53,069 bases of DNA from Myxococcales bacterium (GTDB lineage Bacteria > Myxococcota > Kuafuiibacteriia > Kuafuiibacteriales > Kuafuiibacteriaceae): contig JAHQVK010000086.1 in the NCBI GenBank assembly GCA_019634385.1, forward strand, positions 1 to 53,069, in the 5' to 3' direction. The notes under the pieces are model-generated. The model ran no database searches. It was not told where the DNA came from and was given only the letters and a program-made list of their open reading frames with translations. Positions 1 to 13,578 of the stretch are shown piece after piece (within the stretch, counting starts at the first letter, position 1; every line of letters begins with the position of its first letter). Position numbers and translations under genes: made by a program.

Positions 1-175
1 CAGGCCATCGGAAAAGTAGGATGGGTGATCCGCGAAGTGTCTTTTCCGTGGAACGCTCCGGATGAAGAGGGTGCATACCGGGCGTATGCAACCGATGAAA
101 GGCGAAGCCGATCCAGACCTTCCCCGGAAAAAGGACCCGCGAAGCGCCTAACTCACTTTTCCGATGGCCTGCTAG
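1..175. repeat. Family A palindromic element, copy 1
   Basis: The ends are inverted repeats: CAGGCCATCGGAAAAGT at the left edge and ACTTTTCCGATGGCCTG near the right, followed by CTAG. The interior is also largely self-complementary, so the unit would fold into one long imperfect hairpin. A second copy in the opposite orientation lies at 6073-6251. No open frame with protein features is present. The left boundary is cut by the window edge, so the flanking duplication cannot be judged. It resembles a non-autonomous MITE-like unit; no transposase is in view. Confidence 0.75.
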
Positions 176-285
176 AAGTCTCTCCTCGGTCACGTACCGC
201 CAGGTACGCTCGCCTCGTCGTCAGAGCGTTTCACGAAAAGCCTGGCTCGACAGCTGCACACATGGCCAAATCTACCGGCTGCTAA
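176..285. repeat. Family B element, 3' part only
   Basis: This matches the right half of family B. It includes the optional insert that also occurs at 52990-53040 and near 17000, and it ends in ACCGGCTGCTAAG, close to the family end ACCGGCTGCTAG. The left half of B is missing and its place is taken by the family A element, so A and B abut as a chimera. The right end lies 23 bp from the stop codon of the aminopeptidase gene. Confidence 0.7.
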
Positions 286-307
286 GGATCTTTGGTTGTG
301 TTTATTA

Positions 308-2191
308 TTACTTATGGGCTGGACGCACAATGGCGTCCAATGTTCGCTGGGTAATATAATGATAGCCGGGACGAGCCTCAAGATAGATTTCTTGAGCCAT
401 TTTTTTGCCCTCAGGATAGCCCATCAGCTCTTGATAAAGAGGTTTGATGAGCTTGCGGCGGCCAATAGTTAGTAGATAACTCTTGAGACGAGAAAAAGCA
501 GGAGAGAACTGATGGCGTATGGCTAAAAGCAACCAACTGTGGGCGATCTCGTTGTTGGTTGTTTCGGATAGGTGAAAGTATTGATCAAGAGTTTTGAGGT
601 GGGATAGATTGAGCTGGGCGGGCATGTTGTTCAGAAAATGAAGCCACTCGTGCACTGTCCACGAGGCCGTAATGGTGATGAGTTGCTCTGAAGATATCGC
701 CTGATTGATGAACTGATTGCGGGTAGCATCGATCCTAGTGAAAGCTTCGGACCTAACGAGAGGTAGGTCGCTGGGAAGTTGGTGCGAATAAAGCCACTTC
801 TTGACTCGTTGCAGATCTATTTTTGCCGGATATTTTTTCCCGAGGGTATCCTGTACGTAGACGAAGAATTCAGCTGAACTCAGGCTTTTGAAGCGGTAAT
901 GTTTGAAATATTGATGCAGAAAGTTATCAAAGATTGGTCGTCCGAGTTGGCGTTCAAGGTCGAAGAGAAAGAGGGCTCCTTGTTCATAGGGAACTTCGTT
1001 GAAAGCGTCATCGGGGTCATGGCCATCGAGCTTGAGGACCAGGGAAAGAGCGCTTGGGGCCAAAGATTTGCGGTTGCTCATCAGGGATTGCTGCCCGAGT
1101 ACTCGCTCCATAGCCCAGCGCTCTTTACCATAGACCAACTCCATGATACGATAGGTAAGATAGGTGGTGAAGCCTTCATTGAGCCATAGATCGTTCCAGC
1201 TAGCGTTTGTTACTAAGTTTCCGGACCAAGAATGGGCTAGTTCGTGAGCAATAAGTGAAACTAAACTCTTATCTTTGGCAATGATCGTGGGCGTAATGAA
1301 GGACAGCCGTGGATTTTCCATTCCGCCGAAGGGAAAGCTGGGCGGTAAGATCAGAATGTCGTAGCGATCCCAAGCATAGGGGCCGAAGATAGTTTCGGTG
1401 ACCTCCAGCATTTTTTCTGTATCCTCAAACTCTTTGGTGGCCGCCTCAAGATAGGGAAGCTCTGCGTAGACGCCCGTACGGGAACCCATGGCCTTGAAAT
1501 GAAGATCACCCACCGCGAGCGCAATAAGATAGGATGGAATCGGTTGAGGCATAGCAAAGGTGTAGATACCATTTCGAGGGGCTGCGGGGGTATTGTTGGC
1601 GCTCATGACCGCGCGGACGGTAGAAGGGGTTCGGATAGTTGCTTTGTAGGTTACTCGTACTTGCGGTGAGTCTTGAAGGGGCAAAAAACTTCGGGCATGA
1701 ATGGCTTGGGCCTGACTATATAAAAACGGATGCTGTTTGCCGGCAGTTTGCTCTGGTTGAAGCCATTGCAAGCCGGTGGCATCGGGACTGGTTTCATAGC
1801 GAATGCGCACTTTCTGAGTGTTGGGCAGAACGGGAATAGATAGAGGGGTACCAAGTATAGGATGAGCTTCGCCGAGCGAAAATATGGTTGGTGTCCACCT
1901 ATTATTGTCCAAGCGATCAACTTTATGAACTTGGAGATCACGGGTGTCCAGAATGAGGGTATGGGCTAAAGAAGAGGTTTGGGTGATTCGCTGAATATGA
2001 AGTTCCACGTCCCCATGAAGTTGCTGGCGTACAAAGTCGACCGCGATATCTATATCCAGGTGCTGGACCCGAAATACTGATGGGTTTGCAAAGGAGTGGG
2101 CATCAGCGAGTACGGGAGCATAAGCGTGGACAGCCAACACCGGTAGGAAGGTGCTGATTCCGCTCAAAAGTGAAAGCCATAGGCGAAGCAT
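308..2191 (-). CDS. M1 family aminopeptidase (leukotriene-A4-hydrolase-like)
   Basis: Zinc aminopeptidase that removes N-terminal residues from peptides, probably in the periplasm. It begins with a signal-peptide-like hydrophobic stretch (about residues 3-25). The M1 exopeptidase signature GGMENP is followed by the zinc motif HELAHSW, with the second ligand in WLNEGFTTY about 20 residues on. The C-terminal third matches the helical domain of LTA4-hydrolase-type members, and 627 residues is normal for that group. The start ATG has a purine-rich AGAGG directly upstream, rather close for a ribosome site. It is isolated, with repeats on both sides. The family call is firm; the exact substrate is unknown. 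Confidence 0.93.
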   Translation of the reverse strand: MLRLWLSLLSGISTFLPVLAVHAYAPVLADAHSFANPSVFRVQHLDIDIAVDFVRQQLHGDVELHIQRITQTSSLAHTLILDTRDLQVHKVDRLDNNRWTPTIFSLGEAHPILGTPLSIPVLPNTQKVRIRYETSPDATGLQWLQPEQTAGKQHPFLYSQAQAIHARSFLPLQDSPQVRVTYKATIRTPSTVRAVMSANNTPAAPRNGIYTFAMPQPIPSYLIALAVGDLHFKAMGSRTGVYAELPYLEAATKEFEDTEKMLEVTETIFGPYAWDRYDILILPPSFPFGGMENPRLSFITPTIIAKDKSLVSLIAHELAHSWSGNLVTNASWNDLWLNEGFTTYLTYRIMELVYGKERWAMERVLGQQSLMSNRKSLAPSALSLVLKLDGHDPDDAFNEVPYEQGALFLFDLERQLGRPIFDNFLHQYFKHYRFKSLSSAEFFVYVQDTLGKKYPAKIDLQRVKKWLYSHQLPSDLPLVRSEAFTRIDATRNQFINQAISSEQLITITASWTVHEWLHFLNNMPAQLNLSHLKTLDQYFHLSETTNNEIAHSWLLLAIRHQFSPAFSRLKSYLLTIGRRKLIKPLYQELMGYPEGKKMAQEIYLEARPGYHYITQRTLDAIVRPAHK

Positions 2192-2406
2192 ACCTCTTCA
2201 TCCCCGGTTGTGCGCTTGGCGTCTAGGGTGTGCTTCAAGAATTGGGGGGGGATAATGATGAACGGCGAGGTTTACCTGGATGGTGAGATTTTGAGAGGTG
2301 GTTGCCGCAATCGGCCTACATTGAAGACGTGTTGGAGCTGAAACATGTTTCCCTTAGTTAGAGGCGGTTGGGTAAACCGGGTCAACGTAGGTGCCATTAG
2401 CTCGAA

Positions 2407-2520
2407 TACAGCAAAGCCCCCTTGAACTGATTCCGTGAGAATCAACAAGTGGTCGCGCAGCGGGGCATAGTCTGGCGTAGAAGCAGGCACTTGGGTTCAA
2501 CCCCAGTGATTTCTGCTGTA
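2407..2520 (+). repeat. Family C cloverleaf-like element, full length
   Basis: It begins TACAGCAAAG and ends TTTCTGCTGTA. Inside are three hairpins: an AT-rich one built on TTGATTC..GAATCAA, a GC-rich one (CGGGGCATAG followed by a partial complement), and ACTTGGG-TTCAA-CCCCAGT, which has one mismatch here. I define this orientation as plus for the family. Confidence 0.8.
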
Positions 2521-2621
2521 TGCAGCAGCCCAGCCTCTTCTGTGCTGAGATATTAGGCCTTTATGTCTGCAAATACTGGCCGCCGCGACGCCGGAGACTG
2601 AACGGCAAAATCACCGTCCTA

Positions 2622-2850
2622 CCCTGCTCTGGTAGGACGGCGGGCGCCTCAAATCAACTTTTGACCTGCTCTGGTAGGACGGCGGGCGCCTCAGATCAAC
2701 TTTTGACCTGCTCTGGTAGGACGGCGGGCGCCTCAGATCAACTTTTGACCTGCTCTGGTAGGACGGCGGGCGCCTCAGATCAACTTTTGCCCGGCTTGGG
2801 TAGGACGGCGAGGGCCCTAAATTTTTCCGGGCTTGGTTAGACGGGTCGCT
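2622..2850. repeat. 42-bp tandem array, about 5.4 units
   Basis: Units start CCTGCTCTGGTAGGACGGCG at 2623, 2665, 2707 and 2749, exactly 42 bp apart. A diverged unit starts at 2791 (CCGGCTTGGG) and a partial one at about 2827. Units 2-4 are nearly identical, implying recent expansion. Because 42 is a multiple of 3, long open frames run through the array on both strands, but they show only the repeat. Confidence 0.85.
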
Positions 2851-3061
2851 AACGCACAATGAAACGGTCGAGGTGGCGTCTAGCGGTTACTGTATGGACT
2901 TCGCCCTTCGGTTTCGGGAGCTTGTGCATCGAATGTCCATTGATAATCGGTGTTCGTGTATGGACTTCACCGGCCGATTTCAGGAAGCTGTGCAAGGAGC
3001 TAACATCGCGAGGTGAAGAGGTTTGGGCTCAGGCCAAGCCGCTTCGTCCGTAGGGTTGCCG

Positions 3062-3124
3062 TACAGCCCCGCTGCGCGACCCTTGTTGATTCTTACAGAA
3101 TCAATTCAAGTGGTCTTTGCTGTA
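3062..3124 (-). repeat. Family C element, internally deleted
   Basis: TACAG is fused directly to CCCCGCTGCGCG, then the AT-rich hairpin and the end CTTTGCTGTA follow. The ACTTGGG hairpin is missing. Orientation is opposite to the copy at 2407. Confidence 0.7.
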
Positions 3125-3290
3125 AAGCGATGGCAAAGTAGCCGGTTCACCGAAGCGTTCGGACTCGTGGGAGACATCAATAAACAGTAGACCGTAAAGG
3201 GCTGTGATAAGGGGAAGAGCGAAGAGCACGGGACCATTGAGCCAATCAGTGCGGAGTGATAGACCACATCCAACGTCACAGAGACCTACG

Positions 3291-5258
3291 TCATTCCTTG
3301 TCCTGAGATTTATCAAGACCAATGTCTTTGTACTCCCCAAGACCAAATCTTTTAAAGTTATCTACCGTTTCATAGAGCCGACGGAGTACAAAGTGGATGG
3401 GCTCCCACTCTTTTTCCTGCAGTCTTGGAGTTCTAGGCATGCTTCCCTCAAACCATCTGTGGAGCAGTTGTATTGTCTGCTCAATGGGCTCGAGCAATAA
3501 AGCGAGATGCTCACCAGGTTGCCAGTCCGAAAGGAGCTCCCTTCGATGGTTGCGGTGCGTGCTTTCACGGTCAATTCGAAGATAGTGGGGCATGGTACCC
3601 TCTTCGTTTGGTGTGCTCAGGTCTCCTAGGGCATATACCGAATGGGATGAGATAATCGCTTGTACATTAAGGGCCTTACATACCTCGTAAAGCCGGGTAT
3701 AAAAGAGTTTTTTTTGACCCTCGAACACATGAAGATCGGGCTCATCTAGGATGATAAAACCATTGGCTATCGGAAGTCCTCGTAGCAGCAAAAAGATCCA
3801 AAATACTTCATTTTCACCTGCGGACAGATAATCCACAACGAGGGTTTGACCATCCCGTTTAATACTGAGTTGAATCTTGTCTTTGACCAGCTTGCATTCT
3901 GTAATCTCGAATCGTTTGCAGTCCCCGTTGGCAATTACCGTCTGGAGGTCTTCATTTAGTGGCCTTAAGCTTTGTAGGTTTCCATCCTTATCGAAAGTAA
4001 GCCCTAGGCGTCCCAGTATTTCTCCTTTTAAGTCACCCAAGAGATCTTTGACCGATTCTCTTACGCAGTTAAATCTTCCATAGTCATTTAAGTCGGTATT
4101 AATATACGAAAGAACACCCGGACTGTCTTTTGATTCCATTCTTGGTGTGAAAACATCCCGATGATCTCCTGGATGTGCTTTTGCCGTAAGAAGCGGGCTT
4201 ACACAATAGTAGTGGTCAAAAATGGTCTCGATGCGATCTTGAAAGCTTTTGTCGTAGAGAACAGCCATGTGCCGTCCCAACTCCCATTCGGAAGTGCGAT
4301 ACCATTGGGGGCCGTCGCTAGGTATGTCGTAGTCTCGTTTGAAAACCGGAGGGCCAGTCATTCGCCCCAACATTCGGGTAATGGAATAGTCTTGAGGGAA
4401 AGATAGGAGCACGCCAAAAGACAAAATTTCAGGCCTTCCACCATCGAAGGGTGCGTCTATCTCAAAATCTATAAACCCCGGTCCTTCATATGATGACCCT
4501 GATTCTTCCATCCCAAAGGGATAAGCCTCCACCCAGCTTCGCCAGGCGGGGTACGTGATTCTGTAGATTGCATCGTGGAGTTTACGGCTCATGCAAGGAT
4601 TGTCATCCGGTGTACTTGCGTGGGTGACAAGCCAGGAGGGATGTACTTTTGGTATAGATGTATTTGATGATTCTGGAACAATGACTCGAGTCATCGAAAA
4701 TGTGTAGGCGAGTAGGCTTATAGATTCTAAAATTGTCGTTTTGCCAACCCCGTTTTCTCCAAATATGACGATCGGTTTGTTTAGTTTTTTATCTCGGGAG
4801 AAAAAGTCCAGATTCAAGAAACCTATACTCTTAACTCCTCGAATCTTAACGCTTCGGATACGGATGGGACCTGAAATAGGTAATTGCCTACGAGGCGTAG
4901 CCTCTTCATCGATTTTATCCAAGAGCTCAGTCACTTTGGGAATGAGGTCAATCCAAGTTTTTTCAAACCACTCAAGTGAGCGGGATAGATCGAGGTCTGG
5001 GGCCCGACGGAGGAACCGATGTATACAGTCGGGGAGCTTCTCCTCGTAGACCTTTCGTCCGGGTTGAAGAAGTTCGCTTTGGTATGAACTCTCTTTTGCG
5101 AGCCGCCCGATGGTGGTATCACTGAGTCCTCCTTGTTTGAGAGCTACCCGGAGATCACGGATAGGCCCTCCTTGATGTTCGAGTGTACTGACGAGCATGT
5201 TCCACAGCTGTTCGCGAGTTCTGTGGATGATGGCTATATTTCGAGGGTAGAGAGGCAT
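3291..5258 (-). CDS. AAA/SMC-type ATPase with N-terminal helical domain
   Basis: Predicted cytosolic ATPase of the ABC/OLD/RecF-like class. The Walker A motif GENGVGKTT lies near residue 167, just after a typical opening strand set (IRSVKIRGVKSIGFLNLDFF). Walker B is FIILDEPDLH near residue 500, followed by IISSHS, the switch histidine region of this class; the signature-like SAGENEVF precedes Walker B. The first roughly 110 residues are a separate, mostly helical domain that could be an adaptor or effector-associated domain; that is inference. No TOPRIM or nuclease motif is visible after the ATPase and no partner gene sits beside it, so it may act alone. Such stand-alone ATPases are often anti-phage or stress proteins, but the role here is unproven. 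Confidence 0.8.
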   Translation of the reverse strand: MPLYPRNIAIIHRTREQLWNMLVSTLEHQGGPIRDLRVALKQGGLSDTTIGRLAKESSYQSELLQPGRKVYEEKLPDCIHRFLRRAPDLDLSRSLEWFEKTWIDLIPKVTELLDKIDEEATPRRQLPISGPIRIRSVKIRGVKSIGFLNLDFFSRDKKLNKPIVIFGENGVGKTTILESISLLAYTFSMTRVIVPESSNTSIPKVHPSWLVTHASTPDDNPCMSRKLHDAIYRITYPAWRSWVEAYPFGMEESGSSYEGPGFIDFEIDAPFDGGRPEILSFGVLLSFPQDYSITRMLGRMTGPPVFKRDYDIPSDGPQWYRTSEWELGRHMAVLYDKSFQDRIETIFDHYYCVSPLLTAKAHPGDHRDVFTPRMESKDSPGVLSYINTDLNDYGRFNCVRESVKDLLGDLKGEILGRLGLTFDKDGNLQSLRPLNEDLQTVIANGDCKRFEITECKLVKDKIQLSIKRDGQTLVVDYLSAGENEVFWIFLLLRGLPIANGFIILDEPDLHVFEGQKKLFYTRLYEVCKALNVQAIISSHSVYALGDLSTPNEEGTMPHYLRIDRESTHRNHRRELLSDWQPGEHLALLLEPIEQTIQLLHRWFEGSMPRTPRLQEKEWEPIHFVLRRLYETVDNFKRFGLGEYKDIGLDKSQDKE

Positions 5259-5433
5259 CGAAAGAGCTAGTGTACTGTTGGCGAGACTAATTTTCTAGAG
5301 GGGGATTCTCAGCCGAGCCAAAAATTAGCAAAGGCAAGTTGCGTGCTTCCATGCACTGACTTGACAAGGAAGATGGGATGTGTTGGTGACAATGATAAGA
5401 AACTATGCGAGATTTTGTAATATATACTCCAAT

Positions 5434-5492
5434 TACAGCAAAGACCACTTGAATTGATTTTAACAGAATCATTTCAAGTGGTCTTTGCTGTA
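5434..5492. repeat. Family C short hairpin form
   Basis: A 59-bp near-perfect inverted repeat: TACAGCAAAGACCACTTGAA on the left and its complement TTTCAAGTGGTCTTTGCTGTA on the right, with a small internal loop. Flanking AATT/AATT bases extend the palindrome. It looks like the left half of the long element folded back on itself and would be a strong hairpin on either strand. Confidence 0.85.
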
Positions 5493-5601
5493 ATTGGGTA
5501 CTGAGGTACTTCGGAGTCCAGCGAGGCTTTGCCCGAAGTCACTAATAAGAGCTGGTTGTGGTTGTGGGTTTTTAGGTGTCAGTGTAATTTTTCGCCGATC
5601 A

Positions 5602-5715
5602 TACAGCAGAAAGAACTTGGGTTGAACCCAAGTTCCTGCCTCTACGCCAGGCTATGCCCGGCTGCGCGTCCTTGAATGGATTCTAACAGAATCGATTCAA
5701 GTGGTCTTTGCTGTA
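5602..5715 (-). repeat. Family C element, full length
   Basis: It begins TACAGCAGAAAGAACTTGGG and ends AAGTGGTCTTTGCTGTA. The T-arm-like hairpin comes first and the AT-rich hairpin last, so it is inverted relative to the 2407 copy. Confidence 0.85.
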
Positions 5716-6072
5716 CTGGGCGAACTCCATGATTCTGCCCCTTGGATATACTGTAGCGATTGTACTTATAATAAGTAATAACCACTATATATTGAGCTTG
5801 ACTTTGTTGGAGGAGTCCATAGATCGTGGGTTGTATTTTTAGACCACTTTGTGGATCGCAGCATCCTCAGAACAGTGGTGCTAATCCGGTTACGGGAGAG
5901 ACGACTTGAATGACTGTGTCATAAGCAAGTCCTTCCCGTGATGTAGTAGCTAGATAAAGCCAAGCATAGCCTTAGGTTTTTGGCCTCAACTTAACTGTTT
6001 TGCGGCAAGTTTGGGGTGTAGGAGGATTTGCTTCGTGTTCTCCTTCAAGTATCTCCTCAGAAACTCTCGACT

Positions 6073-6251
6073 CTAGCAGGCCATCGGAAAAGTGAGTTAG
6101 GCGCTTCGCGGGTCCTTTTTCCGTGGAACGTCCGGACCGGCTTCGCCTTTCATCGGTTGTATACGCCCGGTATGCGCCCTCTTCATCCGGAGCGTTGCAC
6201 GGAAAAGATACTTCCCGGATCACCCATCCCACTTTTCCGTTGGCCTGCTAG
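6073..6251. repeat. Family A palindromic element, copy 2
   Basis: Complete copy flanked by TCTAGCAGG on the left and CCTGCTAGA on the right, so its terminal inverted repeat reads TCTAGCAGGCCATCGG onward. It is the reverse complement of the copy at 1-175 with scattered differences. The interior pairs CTTTTTCCGTGGAACG with CGTTGCACGGAAAAG. The outer CTAGCAG is shared with family B, suggesting both could be moved by one enzyme encoded elsewhere. Confidence 0.8.
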
Positions 6252-6660
6252 AGGCAACGTCCAAGACCAGATAGTTGAATCTCAATTTGAGATGGTTTGT
6301 ACAAAGTCGTCAGATGGTTTGTGCTTTTAGCCAATTTCGAAGCTTAGTATTGGTTTGCTGGAGATAGTTTTCTGGGGACCTATATCTGCAAATGATGGCG
6401 AACGGGCACTGATAGCGAGACGGATCGCTGAACCATAGCTTTGGTAGAGTATGGTCGATAATATATAGACTCCGAACTAGACCCGTTACTGAACTAGGAC
6501 ATTGTCTCCAGCTTGTTACTGATTCGTCTGAAACAAGTAGCATATGATTACATTTGCGGTAGGTGTATGATAACTCTGCGGTAGCTGGCCTCCCCGTGAG
6601 TACGAAAGTAAAACCAGGCTTTTGCCGGGGTTAGAGACCAATGAAGTAGATTCGATCTAA

Positions 6661-6771
6661 TACAGCAGAAATCCCTTGGGTTGAATCAAAGTCCCTGCTT
6701 CTACGCGGTGCAATGCCCCGCTGCGCGCCCTTGTTGATTCTTACAAGTCAATTCAAGTGGTCTTTGCTGTA
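6661..6771 (-). repeat. Family C element, full length
   Basis: TACAGCAGAAATCCCTTGGG at the left, GTGGTCTTTGCTGTA at the right. The T-arm-like hairpin is slightly degenerate (TTGAATCAA). Confidence 0.8.
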
Positions 6772-6910
6772 GTCGACAACAACAAGTTGCCTAAATTGTT
6801 CAGATCACGAGGACGTTCATCGCCATGGGAGATATATAACTACATTATAGAGTGCCCGGTAATTATGCGGCATGAATACTGAGGCCCAGTATTCTTTATG
6901 GAAAGAAGTG

Positions 6911-7120
6911 AACTTTTGGTTCGCGAGTGTATGTTAAGGCATGATATATATAAGATTTTTAAAATAGATACTAAGAAATAATTAATATTAATACCTGCTT
7001 TCAGGTATTAACTGCACTTTTGGTTCGCGAGTGTGCATCCAGGCATGAAACACATAGAATTTTTGGAAGAAATACTAAGAAAAATTAATATTTATACCTA
7101 TTTTCAATCACTTAGGCGAC
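6911..7120 (+). repeat. Tandem duplication of about 105 bp
   Basis: Two consecutive diverged copies. Both open with CTTTTGGTTCGCGAGTGT (6913 and 7019) and continue through matching landmarks: AGGCATGA, AGATTTTT or AGAATTTTT, ATACTAAGAAA, then ATTAATATT and ATACCT. The second copy supplies the first part of the 7033-7359 reading frame. Confidence 0.65.
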
Positions 7121-7359
7121 CCGATTTACTGGTTAACCCATGCCCTAACTATGATTTCTATCGTATAAGAATACACTATCTCACCTTCGTGGAGTTCGGC
7201 AGAGAACTCCTCAGGAATTTGGGGGGTTCTTTGGAGATTGAGGGTATGGTTGGATTGTTAGGCAAGGTCACACCCAGCGAACCCTCAGCAAGGCTGAGGC
7301 AGAAGTGGTTTCATGAGCAACCATTCACCAAAGGAGTTGGGGTGGTGGTCGAGACATAG
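7033..7359 (+). CDS. Hypothetical protein, doubtful
   Basis: A 108-residue frame starting inside the duplicated segment. The first 35 residues derive from the repeat; the rest (ending in FTKGVGVVVET) shows no domain I recognise, no signal peptide and no membrane segment. There is no clear ribosome site before the ATG. It could be a small accessory gene, a decayed fragment of a larger one, or chance. Confidence 0.25.
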   Translation: MHPGMKHIEFLEEILRKINIYTYFQSLRRPDLLVNPCPNYDFYRIRIHYLTFVEFGRELLRNLGGSLEIEGMVGLLGKVTPSEPSARLRQKWFHEQPFTKGVGVVVET

Positions 7360-7425
7360 TTCTTATACTGGTTGGTTTGATTAATATATTGTCGTGTTCA
7401 TAGTGTCGGTCCTTTGGAGTATGGT

Positions 7426-8343
7426 ATGGTATTGTTGCAGCTAAAAGACTACCCTGGCAAACGGGGTTTGATAGGTCAAAGAGATACTTCTCGATTGTGC
7501 GAAGGTAGGATATTTTTACTATTTTTGGCTTTGAGTGCTAGTGTCCTTTCGTCCTGTACGTATCGAGTGGTGCGCAGAGCTTTAGAGCCGAATTCGCCAT
7601 CTGATGATATTGAGGCTATTTCTGAGGTTCGTCTGTATGATCCATTGACTTGGCGTTCTTTGCCGCTGACAGAAGATCAAGAGCTCTACGACCTTATGGG
7701 TCCCCTCACGCTTGAAGCTATTGTTAGTAGTGAGACCACCAAAACCGATGCTGGCTTAACTTGCTCACAATGCCACTATAATAACAGTGGTCGAACTTAT
7801 GCTCCTCCAATAGAACAAGAAGAAGTTAAGTTGATAAGCCCCACCGAACTCATCGGGGGAATTAGTTGGGCTGGAGAAGGAGGTTGGGCGGAGCGTCTGG
7901 TTGCACGAACTGATATGGATGAAGTCCTTCAGTCGCACCACTATATACCTGTCTTTAGGCGTTGGCTAAGAGATTCGGCGTTGGTGGAGCCCGAAGTCTA
8001 CTGGAGTGAGCCAATACAAGAGCATGTTTCACCAATCCTATCTAGTGTGGTCTTTGAAGATGTCATCAACAGTCGTATTAGCGCGCGGAGTGATGGGCTA
8101 CTATGCGCAGAATGCCATTATGAGGGGGGACCGTTTCGCTATCGACCGGAAGGAGTTCAAGTTACCTCCACTGACGGAGTTATCGGTCCGCATACGATAG
8201 TTGATGGCCGAACCTGGTCTGGTCCATATGGATGGGCCGAGCGATTCTTGAGTACAACATTTATAAAACCTCAGCCGGTCGTGGATATATTGCCCCTGTG
8301 GTTAAATACTAATGAAGGTAGGGGACTAGCGAACGAGCAATGA
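7426..8343 (+). CDS. Di-haem c-type cytochrome-like lipoprotein, internally duplicated
   Basis: Outer-surface or periplasmic lipoprotein with two haem-attachment motifs, CSQCH and CAECH, so it is probably a small electron-transfer or redox protein. Export is shown by the hydrophobic stretch FLLFLALSASVLSSC, whose last Cys fits a lipobox. The two haem sites lie in two homologous halves, each reading C-x2-CHY, then a gap, then W-x-G-x2-GWAER (GEGGWAERL and GPYGWAERF), evidence of duplication. I chose the ATG at 7426 because TTGGAG lies 6 nt upstream; a TTG at 7414 would add four residues. No distal axial Met or known cytochrome fold is obvious, so this is a family of unknown function with haem ligation inferred from the motifs. 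A degenerate family C element follows the stop. Confidence 0.75.
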   Translation: MVLLQLKDYPGKRGLIGQRDTSRLCEGRIFLLFLALSASVLSSCTYRVVRRALEPNSPSDDIEAISEVRLYDPLTWRSLPLTEDQELYDLMGPLTLEAIVSSETTKTDAGLTCSQCHYNNSGRTYAPPIEQEEVKLISPTELIGGISWAGEGGWAERLVARTDMDEVLQSHHYIPVFRRWLRDSALVEPEVYWSEPIQEHVSPILSSVVFEDVINSRISARSDGLLCAECHYEGGPFRYRPEGVQVTSTDGVIGPHTIVDGRTWSGPYGWAERFLSTTFIKPQPVVDILPLWLNTNEGRGLANEQ

Positions 8344-8364
8344 TGGACGATGGAGGCCTCTATT

Positions 8365-8440
8365 TACAGAAAATCCCCCTTGGTGATTCAGTAAGAATTA
8401 CGAAGGGGGCGAGCAGCGGGGCATAGCCCGGTGTGTGCAA
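8365..8440 (+). repeat. Degenerate family C element downstream of the di-haem gene
   Basis: TACAGAAAATCCCCCTTGG is followed by CGAAGGGGGCGAGC and the GC-rich CGGGGCATAGCCCGG hairpin; the right third is lost. CCCCCTT and AAGGGGG pair to a strong stem 22 bp after the stop codon, so it could serve as a terminator or an mRNA 3' protector. Confidence 0.55.
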
Positions 8441-8506
8441 AGAGCTCAGTCTTCGCTTGACTTTGGCGATGTTGACTATGCTCTCAGGTTCGGGGTCGAG
8501 ATAGGC

Positions 8507-13306
<4,800 letters not shown>

Positions 13307-13464
13307 TGCATAGGACTATCGCAAGATAGTTACCAGGTGAGGGCTTTTGAAATGATGAAGCTTTTCGCGATATTTTACCGTGAAACAGTCGAAGTGACCA
13401 GTCGTTGATACTTTTCAGGGCGAAATGACTTCCGCGGGGAGAGTCTTGAGTATGGGCAGTCTAG

Positions 13465-13578
13465 TGCAGCAGAAATCCCTTTGGTTGAACCCAAGTTCCT
13501 GCTTCTCCGCCGGGCTATACCCCGCTGCGCGACCCCTTGTTGATTCTAATAGAATCAATTCAAGTGGTCTTTGCTGTA
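13465..13578 (-). repeat. Family C element covering the acyltransferase 3' end
   Basis: TGCAGCAGAAATCCC at the left and AAGTGGTCTTTGCTGTA at the right. Its right end overlaps the convergent-side gene: the minus-strand codons AGT-ACA-GCA-AAG-ACC-ACT-TGA give the last residues STAKTT and the stop of the acyltransferase. Confidence 0.85.

Larger units (their letters stand above)
2192..3290. other. Gene-poor, repeat-filled interval
   Basis: No convincing gene. It holds a family C element (2407-2520), a 42-bp tandem array (2622-2850), an imperfect direct repeat of about 39 bp (2890-2928 and 2958-2996, both starting TGTATGGACTTC) and an internally deleted family C copy (3062-3124). Open frames here translate the repeats. 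Confidence 0.7.
5259..7032. other. 1.8-kb gene-free, repeat-rich interval
   Basis: It contains two family C elements close together (5434-5492 and 5602-5715), family A copy 2 (6073-6251), another C copy (6661-6771) and the first unit of a roughly 105-bp duplication (from 6911). A 77-codon minus-strand frame at 6310-6543 shows no recognisable domain or initiation context, and I do not call it. The AT-rich stretch 6830-7020 may be regulatory, but no specific site can be supported. Confidence 0.6.

Noticed and set aside
2407..2520. Possible tRNA gene in family C, because of the three-arm layout and GGTTCAA loop
   Set aside because: Arm lengths, missing anticodon arm geometry and no CCA or standard D-arm; copies are repeated and degenerate, so it is a dispersed element.
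2622..2850. CRISPR array
   Set aside because: Units are contiguous without unique spacers and no cas genes are near.
6310..6543. 77-codon minus-strand gene
   Set aside because: No ribosome site, no domain and unusual composition in a repeat-rich gap.
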